Assembly (NCBI GenBank): GCA_024305745.1
Contig: JAHRBS010000010.1
Coordinates: 1,247,501 to 1,311,500 of the forward strand
DNA from: Polyporus tsugae
Lineage: Eukaryota > Basidiomycota > Agaricomycetes > Polyporales > Polyporaceae
Length of the DNA stretch: 64,000 bases
Direction of reading: 5' to 3'
In this document: in pieces, positions 1-12,230 of the stretch
Numbering within the stretch: position 1 is the stretch's first letter
How the letters are laid out: each line of letters starts with the position of its first letter
Position numbers and translations under genes: made by a program
Notes under the pieces: generated by a model
Told to the model about the DNA's origin: nothing
The model's database searches: none
Seen by the model: the letters and a program-made list of their open reading frames with translations, nothing else

Positions 1-2148
1 TCCTGCAATTCTACGGCGTGACATCCCTTGATCTTGCATAACATCTGCCAACGGCTGCAGGTCGGTGTCGCCAAAACTCCGAATCCAGGACTCAGCAAGA
101 CTGGACAGGAGAATGTTGTCAACCAGGCACCGTCCCCAGACCCTGGCATCAGTGGCATGTCTGCCGAAGAACTGGAGTCCTCGATTCGTGATGTAGAGCA
201 ATATATCCAACAACTTAACAATGAGTTGTTTGATATTACTGACTGCCAGCAGAATATTTCTCTTAGACGCAACAGAGCACTCGAGGACGTCGAGGACACT
301 GAAAGGGAGATCCGGGCGTTCTGTGCTGCTCAACGAGCTGAGGTCGGTTCCTTCTGATTTTACCTCGGCTATCTCTGAAACTCAATTTGCTCTAGTACTC
401 CCGTCAGCGTCTGAGAGAAGACTTCCGCTGTAATCTCGAGGAATGTGCTGGTATGGTCATCTGCTGCTGTCTTCATCGCTGAGTCAAACTTATGCTTGTG
501 GCATACAAGTCGACGAGATTGGCCAAGAGGGTCGGTACACTCGCTGTCTTGATGCCCATCCTACTCTCCTGCTCATTGCCGGTACTGGTAGATCTACCGG
601 TTTTTGTCGTCTCCTCTTGGGACTACATGAGTCTTCGAGGTACGTTCATTATACTATTAGTCCATCATTGGACACTAACTGCGTATCTCAGCCGACAAAC
701 CATCAGCCTGCTTCTCCACCGTTGAACAGACGGAGATCCCTGCCTTGCAGGAGTGGTGCCACACCTCAACGCTCCCAGCCCGCAATGAGACCGCGAGGAT
801 CCTAGCGACGCAGTTCAGGGCATTTGCTCTTGTCCTGAAGACATTCCTTGAAGGTGCGGATGGCGTCACAGAGCGGGACCGCAACAACATGCAGCGGAAA
901 TGGGCATCGTCTTCTCGCAAACTCGCCCTTTATAAGTCAAATCCAAGACGTGAGATCCGTCAAGCTACGGTCCGTGGAGATTTGCGAGGAATCACTGTTC
1001 ATCTCCTGACGGTAAAGTCTAACATTTCGTCCTTCCCCGCTCCGTGGTATTGATCTTCGAACATGTGACCCCTTTCAGTCATTCAATAAGATTGTTGAAG
1101 ATACTGTCAGAGACCTCCAAGGTCGATTCACTGAGTATCTTCAAGATGACTGCAACGAAGGCGCTGATTCCGTAAGACTTGATATATTTTGCTTGTGCTT
1201 TCGAACTAATGGACTCTGTCTACTACGTTCAGGCGGCTGGAACTGCAGTGGATACATCGAGGGAATGTGCGCAGATGATCTGGCCAAAGTACCGAGCATG
1301 TGAGTTCATGCGTCTATTCCCTTTCGCCCATTATTTATCATTATGAAATGTCCAGTCCTGCGTCGAGATGGATGCTACGAAGAGGATGACCTCAACACCC
1401 AGTTGACGATTCCCTTTGTCAGCCACATCTCCCAAAACTGGTGCAAGCTTTTCCAATCAAATCTCTTCGGTGTATTCGAGACCGCGACAGTTCAGGCCGT
1501 GGAGGAGCTCGTTGACCAAGTCGTCCGGTCGGTACCCAAGTATCTGACATCACGCGCAAGGAAGCAAGGGGAAGTTGCTCTCGAGCAAACACGGGCATTC
1601 CTCGTAGAATCCGTGTCCGTTGTGCAGGGTGCTCTCGATGCGCAGCAACGAATGATCTCCCGGAAGCTGGCGCCGCATGTGCAAGAACAACTCAAGGAAG
1701 GCTACCAGAATGCGTTGCTCATTACAGGGCGTGGTACCACATCCGATCAAAAGGTAAGCACCCCTTCAATATCGATAGATCAAGATTGGTTTAACATTTA
1801 CCACCAACCCACAGGAGGCTGTCCATGATTACATCGACGAAAAGAAAGATGAGGTGTTTTGCGGGGCTGCAGAGGTTCTAATGGGGGGTTTAGATGACGC
1901 TGCCAAGGCCATCGGCGAAGCCCTTGAGGTCGACCTCACTAGATTGTCCATGACGGTGCGATGTTCATTCTGTCATCTTCCAGGGCATAGACTTAACCTT
2001 CCGGTTTGTTGGTTAGGTTGAGAACACCATCGCTGTTCTTTGGGAGGGGCCCCTGGAAGACGACAAAGGGGTCAAGACTCGAGTCGAACTGATGCGGCTT
2101 CTGGACAAGGCCATCGCGCAGGCCGACGACCAGTGGCTCACGAAGTAG
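1..2148 (+). CDS. Dynamin/SLIP-GC-like large GTPase, 3' part (5' end outside window)
   Basis: This is the C-terminal part of a multi-exon gene that begins left of the window; the stop is TAG at 2146-2148. A first intron of about 43 nt probably spans 18-60. Joined exons give a helical, charged coiled-coil segment (about 61-340), then a stretch with LPVFVVSSWDYMSL that runs across an intron near 640-690 into TEIPALQEW. Later exons carry helical segments such as VRSVPKYLTSRARKQGEVAL (about 1519-1578). The pattern of an F-x-V-S-x-x-D/W-Y strand followed by TEIP-x-LQ-x-W resembles fungal P-loop GTPases of the dynamin/nuclear GTPase SLIP-GC type, where this region follows the G domain. The G1-G4 motifs are not in the window, so the GTPase label rests on this similarity only. 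At least seven short introns are present. The biological role of the fungal proteins is not established. Confidence 0.55.
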
Positions 2149-3259
2149 AGCCAGCAAGTTGCAACCCGGTCTTCATGGTGCCGCGCCGGCGCCAGCCTCC
2201 TAGGTTCCGCACGTCACTAGGAATGCATTCCATCGACCAAGTTGCTTCATCCCACTTCAGATCCTTCACAGTCGTCGTATATCTTTTTTTCCTTACTTCC
2301 TCGTCTCTTATCAATACCCAAATGAGACCTCGCTTGTACTAGTCTCGCGATTCACGATCGTGCTGTTCGTTGGCTTGCGTACTACTCTTGTTGTTGTTTA
2401 TATCCCCTCTGAGACTTGCCAATGTCGCTGTTGCCAACTGATGTTCAGATCAACACAGCGTTCGACGACACGACGTCTGAATGAGCAGTCCTCAGAGTCA
2501 GAGCCCGGTCCGATACGGAGCTCCGCGAGGTACTTCTGCTGCTGACTTCTCGCAGAGAATAGTCACGGATGCTAAGTACGGTGTGTCCATGCGATTCGGA
2601 GTCGCGGTCTACCTCGGGCTACTATTATTATAGTCTGGGCCAGACAAGGTCATGGTCACCGTGCACATGTAACCCATGTTGCCGACGACGGCCCGAGAAA
2701 CGTCGACTGCCATATCAGGATGAGGCGCGGTGGTGTGACTGGTCGACTCGTGCGTGCCGTCGTGCACTGCTGGTACGGCCACCACCTTGAACTGTCTCAG
2801 TCTGGGGGGCCGCTCTCGCCTCGTGCGCGTGAATCTTGGTCTGTCGTCATACTTACACTCCTGCACATCCTCAAGTTCAAGGATAAGAATGCTCTCAGCG
2901 CCTTTCGGCGTGACCTCAAGGCCTCAAGGTCTCACCTCCCGGCCAACAATCCACCTTCAGGCACGGGTCACCTGGGCCAACTTCTTGGTGCGGGGTGTCC
3001 TCGTGACTCGTGAGCGCGTGAGCAACGTACATCAATATTCCGATGAGTACATCCAGCCCCAGTTCCGCGTTGATGTTTGATTGCACAACTTGACCAGGTG
3101 TCGTGATGGACAGACGCATTCTTAAAGGCTTGCGATGCGTTGGCGGCACCCTCGACGCCGCACTTCCTCCTCGACGCCCTCAGTACTAGTGACGACTCCA
3201 ATCTCGGCCTGGGCACGGCTTTGAGACACCTTACGACCTTCCCGTGGAGTACTGTCAAG
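2149..3259. other. Intergenic, no supported gene
   Basis: This stretch of about 1.1 kb separates the GTPase 3' end from the GH125 gene. The open frames inside it (for example 2720-3080 plus and 2609-3149 minus) overlap one another, have no recognisable motif and cannot be joined by good splice sites into a longer protein. The last few hundred bases must contain the GH125 promoter and leader. I see no clear TATA box. Confidence 0.5.
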
Positions 3260-5399
3260 ATGAAGCTTGGGTTCACGTCTTTCGTCTCGGCGGCGGTCGC
3301 CGCCTCTGCTATCGCTGGTGCCGGCGCGGCTTGTCCTGACTTCACGAACTACGCACAGGTGCGTTCTTCTCTACTGCACGTTAATCAGGCTTTGAAGACG
3401 TTTTCCCGTCGTACTCTGGCCCCGTGAACTGACCGTTCAATTGATAACAGAAACCGCAAGGCAACCCTTCCTCCGGGCCTTTGGCTCTGCCCTACATGCG
3501 GCCCTCTCCCCAGTGCCGGACGTTCAACAGCAGTGCTGTCGAGGTAAGCCAATCTACACAGACTCTGAAATGGAAGGCATGTTCTTTAACATACCATATA
3601 CCTTGGTAGAAAGTTATCACGGACATGAAGTCGCGTCTCAAGGATCCCGACCTGGCGCGCCTGTTCGAGAATGCTTTCCCCAATACTCTTGACACGACCG
3701 TCAAGTACTTCAACGCTGTGCGTACAGGTCACCTTGGGAACATTTTAGTCCTGGATACTTATTCAACCGATTTGTCCTAGACCGAGAACCTGGCATTCAT
3801 CATCACTGGTGTGAGTATCCATATGATTCATGTATGTCTCGACCCAAACTGAACAATTCCAACAGGACATCACGTAAGTTCTGATCCCAGACTGGTACCC
3901 ATGTGACTTCACGATGCTCACATTGTCATGGAGTGCCCAATGGCTGCGGGATACTGCAAATCAGTTTGCACCATACCACGTACTGCTAGGCCAGGACAAG
4001 GAGCTCGCGACCCTCGTCAAGGCTGTCATTAACAACGAGGCGCGTTATGTCTCTGAATACCCTTACTGCGGTGCATTCCAGCCTCCTCCTGAGAGTGGCT
4101 TGAGACCTAGTCACAACAGCTGGGCTGACGGCGTCACCGTGAACCCGTGAGTGGTATTCGTCCAGCGAATCTCCAGACGTATTGATTCTCGTCGTCAGGC
4201 CCGTCAACAACCAGACCGTGTTTGAATGCAAGTACGAGATCGACTCGCTCTGCGGGTTCCTCAAACTTTCCCGGTCATATTACCAGGGGACGAACGATTC
4301 ATCGTTCATGAACACGAACTGGTTCAGCGCCATCGACTCGATCTTCAGGGTCATCTGGGAGCAGTCCCAAGCGACGTTCGACGATAACTTCAACCTTGTA
4401 TCGTATTATAACTGGACTGGTGGCAACGGCGCGCTCTCGCCCGCTGTGCCCAACGGAGGAAACAATGCACCGAGGGCCTACACCGGCCTTGTAGGCACTC
4501 ATCATCGTCCCTCGGATGATATTAGCACTTTCTGTGAGTCTCCCGTTAATGTTACCAAGCGCAGATAAACACTTTGATGCTAACGGGTCATCCCAGCGTT
4601 CTTGACTCCCGCGAACGCAATGTTGAGCGTCGAGCTCAATCACATCGCAGACGTCCTCGATGCAACTCACCAGGCGCAGAATGTCAGCAAGCTCGCTCGT
4701 CAGTACAGCTCCACGATCTCCAAGGCGATTTGGGCACATACAGTTGTGAACAATGTTTTTGGCTACGAAACCGACGGTTTCGGAAGCAGATATGTCATGG
4801 ACGATGCAAACGTCCCGGTACGTCCACATACGTACACACTGGTTGGCGCCACCTGCTCACTGTCGTTCTGCAGTCTCTTCTCTCCCTGCCTTACCTTGGC
4901 TTCCTGGGCAACAACCATCCTGCATACGTGAAAACCCGCAAGGTTGTCATGTCGCGCGGCAACCCCTACTACGCCGCCAGGAATTTCAGCGGAGTTGGGT
5001 ACGCCAGAGAACATCTCGGGAAGAAACCAGTGCTGACAGAACGACTTTCGCTTCTCACAGCGGTCCGCACGTTGATGCTTGGCACCCCTGGCCGATGTCC
5101 CACATCTCGGCCATCTACGGCACAGACAGCGACTCTGAGATCCTGAACTCTCTGTACACGATCGCAAACGTGCGCAGCTCTGTCAGTTGGAATGTTGTCT
5201 CCGAGACTGACTTTAGGTCGTGTAGAACACTGGCGGTCTCGGCCTCATCCACGAGTCCATATCCATCTACAACGGCCAATACACCCGCCCGTGGTTCGCG
5301 TGGGCGAACAGCTACTTCGGGGAGATGCTCCTCGACCTCGCGCAGCGCAAGCCGCACCTGATCTTCACGGACGGCAAGCCGTACACGCCCGGCCAGTGA
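3260..5399 (+). CDS. Secreted glycoside hydrolase family 125 (Mug157-like exo-alpha-mannosidase)
   Basis: GH125 enzymes are exo-acting alpha-1,6-mannosidases; the S. pombe member is Mug157. The start at 3260 is chosen because it opens a clean signal peptide (MKLGFTSFVSAAVAASAIAG, then AGAACPDF). Exon 1 ends near 3358 and the coding sequence continues through about nine short introns. Diagnostic pieces are KPQGNPSSGPLALPYMRPSP, TENLAFIITGDI followed by AQWLRDTANQFAPY (the family W-x-RD-x-x-x-Q-x-x-PY block, about 3945-3985), ECKYEIDSLCGFLKLS, and AWHPWPMSHISAIYGT near 5080-5130. The C-terminus has FAWANSYFGEMLLDLA, and the stop TGA is at 5397-5399. The signal peptide implies secretion or residence in the secretory pathway, with likely substrates in fungal mannoprotein glycans. 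Length and motif order look complete, and there is no sign of decay. Confidence 0.88.
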
Positions 5400-5941
5400 T
5401 TCAATGTTTCAATGTACTGCGGCGTGTCTGTGGTCAGACCTGTCAGTGCTGTACATGTACTTCCTGCTGCGCGAGTGGAGGAAAAAGGCCGCCAGCATCA
5501 TTGATGGCTGCGGTAGTACTGCATCTTCTCTTGGTACTGTATTCCGTGTTGATTGTACGTATGTAAACTCGGGCCGCCCACCGAGCAGTTCTTCCGAAGA
5601 CATCGATCTATGCCCATGCATTAAATAGGTTGGGACCGTGGAATCTGTGTTTGCACCAGTTCAGGATTGAGACGGCGATTGTTGCGAAAGGCGTTGCAAG
5701 CAGATGGAGGTGGAGTGGAGTAATAATTCTCAAAGTCCGTTGGGGGGCGCAGCCGAGGTGGGCGCGTAACTTGACGTTGTAAATAAGGCGGCTGTGATCG
5801 AACCTTGCCGCGCTCCCGCTTGTGTCAAATCCAATAGTTAAATCCCTGGCCCCAGCCATTCACCTCTCGAGTCCACCCGCACGCAGGCCGACCAGCTCAA
5901 ACAGCCTAGAAAGCCCCCCACGTCCCCTGCAGCACACACAG
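5400..5941. other. Intergenic: GH125 3' flank and promoter of the C2 gene
   Basis: About 540 bp with no coding-like stretch beyond short overlapping frames. It must contain the GH125 3' UTR and the promoter of the C2-domain gene. I recognise no defined element. Confidence 0.5.
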
Positions 5942-8513
5942 ATGTCCCAAGGCCAAGGCCGCCACATCGGCACACTCATCGTCGTCATACTGAAAGCGGT
6001 GTGTGTACACCCACTTAGCCTGGTCTGCTCACTGCTCACAGCGCGTTCTTCGGTGACCCTCGTATGTATAGAGGAACCTACCCAACAAACGACACATAGG
6101 AAAGCAAGACCCGTACTGCCAAGTGATCTTCAACGGCGAGAAACGGCGCACCAAGGCGATCAAGCGTGGCGGACAACACCCGGAGTGGGACGAGGAGATC
6201 CGGTTCGAGCTGTATGAAGATGCGGACGAGCTCCCTCAAGTCCCTGGTGTCGACCCGCCCCCTCCGCCGCCCAAGGCGAATGACAAGGGCCCTCCCAAGG
6301 TGAAGGGTGGGAGCTTCCTGGCGGTGGCTTGTTATGCGGAGGACATCCGAGAGCCGGATTTGATTGGAGAGACCAAGGCCGATCTGACGGAGGTGCTTAC
6401 CAAGGGAGAGACCGATGGTACGTCTGCAGCGTTTCCTGCCCCCCTCGCTCCTGTTCACGACATTCGCAGAGTGGTTCACGATCATGCACAAGGACAAGTA
6501 TTGTGGGGAAGTGTACCTTGAACTGACTTTTTGGCTTGACGTGCGTGTCTTTCACTATCCACCTGGGAGTTCACGATGCTGAGGATCCCACGTTAGGAAC
6601 CCCGACCGGCCAAAAAAACGACCCCTAAACAAACGAACGGGCAGTACGGCGGCCGCGGGACGTTCGTGCCATTGGGCGAGTCGGCGTCCTCATCCCTAAC
6701 GGACCTATCACGATTTGGCTCTACCGGCAGTCGAGATGAGATCCGTCGCGAGAACCTGCCACCGTCATTGCGATCGTCCAACTCTAGACTTGACATCTAC
6801 GTCGCCCCATACGAGAGCACACGTTCACACAACTCCTCGGTTGATGGGATGGTGAACGAGTTTGCTGAACTGAATGTCAACCATGGAAATAGGCGATTGA
6901 GCATGCCAGTAAGCCCGCCCTGAGCCCATTTTTGTCGTGATTATTCAACGTTTTCCCAGGTGCAACCCACTGGCGGTAGTTACCTTCCGCGACCAGCCTC
7001 TGCAACACCTCTAGAGACCTCATACTCTAGTCAAGTGTCGCATGCTCATCATCAACCTACCTATTCGGACGGAGGGCCAGGCTACGCTTTCGATTCCAGT
7101 CCTGGACGGCTCCAACCCTACCACCACGATTCTGCCCCACCGGACCCGTACCAACCTGCGTACGAACAAGCCGCAACGCCAGCACCTTCAACATTCCAAC
7201 AGGGCCATAGACCTCGATACAGTTTACCTCCCCAGTCATCTGGTTTCATGCCTCTCCCTCAACCGTCCGGGTTCCTCCCTCTGAACTCGAACCCACCCGC
7301 ACCGTCAGGCTTCTTTCCCCCTTCTTCTGCAACGCCGGCCCCAACCGGTTACGGTGCGGTCGTTCCTGCCCGGGTGCCTTCATCCAGCTTCTCATCATTA
7401 CCACTTGCCCTACCGGCGCCATCTGGGTTTTCTCAGGGTCCCCCGCCTTCTTCGTCGTATCCGTCACTATCGCAGTCGACGTCTCTCTACTACCCATCGT
7501 CTCAACAGAATCCACCACCTTCTACTCCCTTCCCCCAGCACCAGCATTCACTCCCCCCTTCGTCCTCGTTCCCCCAACATCAACCACCCCCTACCTCAAC
7601 TTACTCCGTTTCTACGCCGCCCACCTCGTCATTCCCTCACTCTAACTCTACGCCACCCGCCTCGTCGTACCCCCACAACTTACCACCAACTTCATCCTAT
7701 CCTCAGCTACCACCGCCACCACCTTCTACTTCAACGCCTCCCGGGCATCAGCATCCCTACTCCTCCTCTCCCTCTACACCTAGTTACCCACAACCCCCGC
7801 ACTCGGCACCCCCAGATCAGGCATCATATGGATACGGACACCAACTATCCTCATTCGACAACATCCCACCGCCCCCTCCGCTATCGGATAGTCCTTCCGC
7901 TGGATATGGGGGTTCGCGGCCGTTACCGCAGCCTCAATCTCAGCCTGGGCAGTCGCCTCAGTCCCAGCACTCGCGTAGGCAGTCATCTTTCCCCGTTCCG
8001 CCAGGGCCAGGGTACTATAACGGGACGCAAAACGGGCCGCCATCGTTGCCGCCTGCAACGTCTTATCAGTCAATACCGCCTCCGCCGCCACTACCAGGAC
8101 AGGTATCCCCTCCGCCTGCCCAGTCGTCGTTCACGAACGGACAGCAACTCGCACTCCCCGGCCCTCCGCCACCGCTGCCCTCGTCGATGTCGTTGCCTCA
8201 GCATCTATCCACCCAGCCACCACCGAAGAGGCGACCTAGCCTTCCGGCGCCACCTATGTCCTACCAACAGCAGCAGTCGGTATTCCAAGCATTGCCGCCA
8301 CCTCCGCCGCCTCCAAGTCTCCCGTCCCATCTACAATATGAACCGCCTGCGAGCAGTTTCGCCCCTACGGCCTCAAACCAGGGCTATTACCCTCCCGGGC
8401 CCCCGCCGCGGCCTCCACAATACTTCCCTGGCCCGCGCCAGGTAGCGCCAGGCGGATACTCCCCCGTACACCAACCGGAATATAGCTACGGACAGTGGTC
8501 GGACAACATATAG
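5942..8513 (+). CDS. fic1: C2-domain, proline-rich cytokinesis protein (Fic1/Inn1 type)
   Basis: The protein starts MSQGQGRHIGTLIVVILKA, the first beta strand of a C2 domain. After two small introns it resumes at KQDPYCQVIFNGEKRRTKAI, then HPEWDEEIRFELYED, the acidic segment AEDIREPDLIGETKADLTEV, and CGEVYLELTFWLD. The C2 domain therefore fills roughly the first 150 residues. It is followed by a Ser-rich linker and, from about 6960, a disordered Pro/Ser/Gln/Tyr tail of roughly 515 residues with dozens of PxxP-type runs, ending at TAG 8511-8513. This layout matches Inn1 of budding yeast and Fic1 of fission yeast. Those proteins link the plasma membrane to the contractile ring through SH3 partners (Hof1/Cdc15, Cyk3) that bind the proline-rich tail. 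A role in septation is inferred from family and architecture. The tail is longer than in the yeasts. Confidence 0.75.
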
Positions 8514-8872
8514 GTTCTACATAGCACTCTCTTGTTCCCTGGATGGCCTGATCTCTAGCACTGTCGAATGCCATAGCAACTTCTCGTTCTCATGCTCTCC
8601 TTGACTTTTGTCACAATATCATGGACAGACAGCTATCGTTCATTTCCTCACCGGACTTTAAATCGTCACCACCTACACGTACACGCGTTCGTACCTCCAT
8701 AATTACTCACATACCTGCACGCTTCACGTCTTCCTATATATCCCTAACGTTTGACAAGGCCACTGTAGAGCCCATTGTGCACCGTCTATATATTCCGCAA
8801 AAACAAGGAGCATGTGTCATGTCTACGTGTTGGCGTACAGGAGGCGTACGCTCACATCGACAGCAATGCATG
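8514..8872. other. Convergent 3' flank
   Basis: About 360 bp between the stop codons of the plus-strand C2 gene and the minus-strand small membrane protein gene. It is expected to hold both 3' UTRs. No additional coding signal is visible. Confidence 0.5.
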
Positions 8873-9465
8873 CTACTGCTCGGACGCGGAGGCCTGCACC
8901 TTGGTGGCCTCCTGCTCCGCTTCCGCAGCGGCCGCCTCCCTCGCACGCGCGCGCTCCTCCTTCCACTTCGCGATCTCCGTCTCGGTTGGCACGAGCCCGC
9001 GGCGCGCGAGGGCGAACCGCGCCTCGCGGCGGATGCTGTTCTCGCTCAGCCGCTCTGCGTGTTCGTGCGCTTGGAGCGCGTTTTCGGCGCGGATGACGAG
9101 GCCGAATATGGCGGCTAGGATTTGGGTGCGGATTCGAGTTCGGGTGAGGCGAGGACATGCGTCAGATGAGGTGTTCGGGAGAGGAAAGGGCGAGGACCCA
9201 ACATATCGAGACGAGCCAAGCTTTGAAGGGGAGCGTTTGCCTCCTGTGCACGAGCATGGGTTTCGGATGGGTAGATACCAGGTGACACACCGATGGGGTG
9301 AAGATATGTAGAATTGCGCACGTACCTAAATGCAGGCCAATAGCGGTGGGCGACGGCAGCGGCACCCAACCCAGCAGAGCCGAATTGTGCAGCTCCTTTG
9401 AGGCCGGCGGTCACTTGCACCTGGTAGGCCCTCTCGATCTCGTCTTTGCGGCGGTCCCTGTTCAT
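8873..9465 (-). CDS. Small HIG1/Rcf2-like mitochondrial membrane protein
   Basis: Three exons can be joined. Exon A starts at 9465 and reads MNRDRRKDEIERAYQVQVTA, then a glycine/alanine helix ending HRYWPAFR. After an intron opening at GTACGTGC, exon B supplies RQTLPFKAWLVSI. After a second intron, exon C gives AIFGLVIRAENALQAHEHAE, a charged tail rich in Glu/Ala, and the stop at 8873-8875. The product is about 150 residues with two predicted membrane helices, a loop of type YWP-x-FRRQTLPFK between them, and a soluble helical C-terminus. The helix-loop-helix hairpin resembles the HIG1-like part of Rcf2 proteins, which associate with respiratory supercomplexes. That assignment is by fold-level resemblance only. 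An acceptor-like TTCTCAG lies just upstream of 9465, so a short extra 5' exon is possible. Confidence 0.5.
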
Positions 9466-9860
9466 GTTTCGGTGTTCCTGAGAAGAAGGGGTAGGATGAA
9501 GCGTGAGGATCTAGTTGTTTGCGTGGGTCGTCGCGCTTCACATAGAGGGAGATGAGTTGTATTCCATTGCCAAAGCAGAGTTGGGACGAGGTCCGACGGG
9601 AGCTGACGGGAGTCGGCCATTCGGAACGAAGGCGCTCCGGCACTTCCCGGACTACGCCCAAGTTGGAAGGCGTGCAAGTTGGAGGACTCGACTGTCTTAT
9701 GAGATCAGACTACATAACCTGTATAAATCGCTACAAATTTCCATATTTTCCATGTTGCGTCTTATACGTCACAGTTGAACAGATATCACGGACAGAATCC
9801 AGCCGTAACGCCAAACACGAAATGTGATAAGTTACGAAAGCAACGATAAACCACCACCCC
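9466..9860. other. Intergenic between two minus-strand genes
   Basis: About 395 bp holding the 3' end of the WD40 gene and the promoter (and possibly a non-coding or short first exon) of the small membrane protein gene. No defined element was recognised. Confidence 0.4.
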
Positions 9861-12230
9861 TCAGGCGGGCGGTGCCAAGAAAGCAAGCTGGTGGTCCTCT
9901 GTACAAACAATCATCCGTGGGCCATCAACTTCCACCTGTATCACTTTCCTGCCAGGAAAACAAGTGACCTATAGTTTGCAATGTTAGAGGTGAATGTGAA
10001 GAAACACGTAATGGGACGCACCGTCTCCAGAAGTTCCGAAGGTTTGCGTAAATCCCATAATCGAACACACCCGTCTTCATTACCGCCACACGCAAACATG
10101 TGAGACCCAACGGCGCCTGTGTACAACACGATAAACGACGGGTCGTTATAGATAGGGGAGAATGGGACAAACCTCTGGTGTATCGCCCGTGCACCTTCGC
10201 GTTAGAATACCCGAACCTCAGGGCAGGCGTCTCGGGGACCAAACGGTAATCGCGCACCTCGAACTGGAACTCGCGATGGGCGAGCTGTTGGCAGAAGCTT
10301 ATTAGGTAATACTCGGTAAGTATGTGAAACAGACATACCTCGAGAAGCGCGCAGAAAGGAGACGCGATAGAGTGAACGTGGTATATCGGGTTCGACAACT
10401 TGAGGGTGTTGACAGTCCGTTCGGAAGATATATCGTATATCCCGAGAGCGCAGTCCGCACCACCCGTTAAAAGCTTATGGCTTGTATCACGGACCGGCAG
10501 GAGGGAGTGGATAGCAGAGGTATGCTTGATTGCCAAGGGCGCCGACGGCACGGGCGGCGAATCGCTCTCGTTGGGGAGGGTCCATATGTTGACAATATGG
10601 TCGTAACCACCAGTCGCAAAAACCCCAGGTTGCACCATAGCGCAGACGGCGCTGATGCCGCCCTTCTTGTCCCCTTGGGGGGGTCGATCAAAGGAACCTA
10701 GGTCGTGAACCTTCGAACATGGCGTGAGTACGCGTTCTTCGGACAGATGCGTAGGCGCTCACCTTTCCATCCTGGATTCGCACAAGTGACAGTTGTTCGT
10801 TGTTCCCGGCTCGACCGATGACAACGGTGGGCTTGTGGGTGCCGAGCAGAACGCAGGCATCCTCTGTAAGTTGCCGAGTACCGTCCCCCGCCGACGTTCG
10901 TAGAGGCGTGTATCGGAACGACGACTGTTCCACAAAATCGAGGGACCCCCGCATTGTGACGCTCAGGATACCGCCCGGGCGTAGGATCAACAAACGGCGA
11001 GGCTTGTCGTGTGAGTCCTTCCGCATCTGGACTCGTTGAGCGCATTGGAAACGTTTTGGGGTCGGATCGATTGGCTGTCTCGGGACTCCCATTTCCTCTT
11101 GCTCGTCGTCGGGGTCAGAGCGGCCAGCATGTACTGATGACCCGGGCTGTGCAAGAGCAGATGGTCGGAGACTGACATCACTTGGTGGGGTCGACGACAC
11201 GGGACCGTCGGGATGATCGACATCGCGCTGGACTTGTGGACGGGTGGAAGAGAAATCTTCCCAGTCAAATGGCCGAACATGCGGCGGCAGTTCGACCCTC
11301 AATGTCCCAGACCGGAACCTCGGTACACGGACTGCTGCGTCATGAACAACATTGATATTGCCACCATGCGAGGACATTTGCGAAACGGTAACCAAGGTCT
11401 GAGTTTGCGGAGAGGCTGGCCGGACCATCGTTTCTGAGGGAAGGGTTTCAGATTGCGAGGGGGATACCGGTGGGATTTCGGGTAGTGGATACTCCTCCTT
11501 CATCGAAAGGTCCGTCGGAAAAGATGACGGTTGCAAAGCGTCGCCGGCTACATCTTCGTGAACGTTGGATGCCGAAGCAGACATGGGCTGATCACGGCTC
11601 GGACGTGGGTCGGTGAAGATGCGAGCAAGCGATAGACTGAGTGCGGGGTCATAGGGAACCGGATGGTTCGGGTTGGCAGGGCCTGAGGACGTAGGTTGTA
11701 TTCGTGACTGAGGATATGAAGCTGTTACCAGCTGCGTTCTCCGCCAGAGACATAAAAACTACACGTACCTCCGGTGTTCTTCCTAGCCTTGTTCGTTGGC
11801 GATACTCGGACTGAGCGATACTAGGAGAGGGCTGCCGCACAGGTGAAGCGGAGAGAGGCTCGGGTTTCGGCAGAGAAGGATGGCCATGCCATTTAGTCTT
11901 CTTATTTCCCTGTTCACCGGACTTTCTCCTTTTGCGACTGCTGCTGCCCCGTTGAGGGGTGTGGCTGGGGGGAACGCTGTCGCATGCCGCTCGAGAAGAC
12001 TCGTTCCTTAGCACAGGTGTCGAGCTCCAGTCTGTTCGACGAGGGAGAGGACGCATATATGGGGCTACGCGTTCCCCACGACCCGGATGGCCATCATTGT
12101 TGCGCGTGTATCCTCTACCTTGACCGTGCGGGACTCTGGACGAATGGGAAGCCCGGACGATTGGAACGGCAGAGTTCCCCTTGCGAGAATGGCGTACTTC
12201 GTTGGGCTGCGCATCTTCGTTGTGAGGCAT
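9861..12230 (-). CDS. WD40-repeat protein with long disordered N-terminus (paralogue of the divergent neighbour)
   Basis: The stop is TGA at 9861-9863 after a last exon ending HQLAFLAPPA. Reading back, the C-terminal third carries WD-like blades: FATGGYDHIVNIWTLPNE, LLTGGADCALGIYDIS, GRYTRGAVGSHMFACGG and CVRLWDLRKP. Upstream lies a conserved pre-propeller segment (RRLLILRPGGILSVTMRGS, then TEDACVLLG, PTVVIGRAG). Before that is a long Ser/Pro/Arg-rich N-terminus (about 10.9-12.2 kb) with basic RKRRKSGEQGNKKTKWHGH, a possible nuclear signal. At least five introns are needed. The start at 12230 (MPHNEDAQ) is preferred because the upstream in-frame ATG at 12344 would leave only 46 bp to the divergent gene; 12344 remains possible. 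The function is unknown. The WD-like propeller suggests a protein-interaction scaffold, and nuclear location is a guess from the basic stretch. Confidence 0.65.

Noticed and set aside
7354..8445. 363-codon plus-strand frame rich in His/Arg/Pro
   Set aside because: It is a frame shadow of the proline-rich tail of the C2-domain gene.
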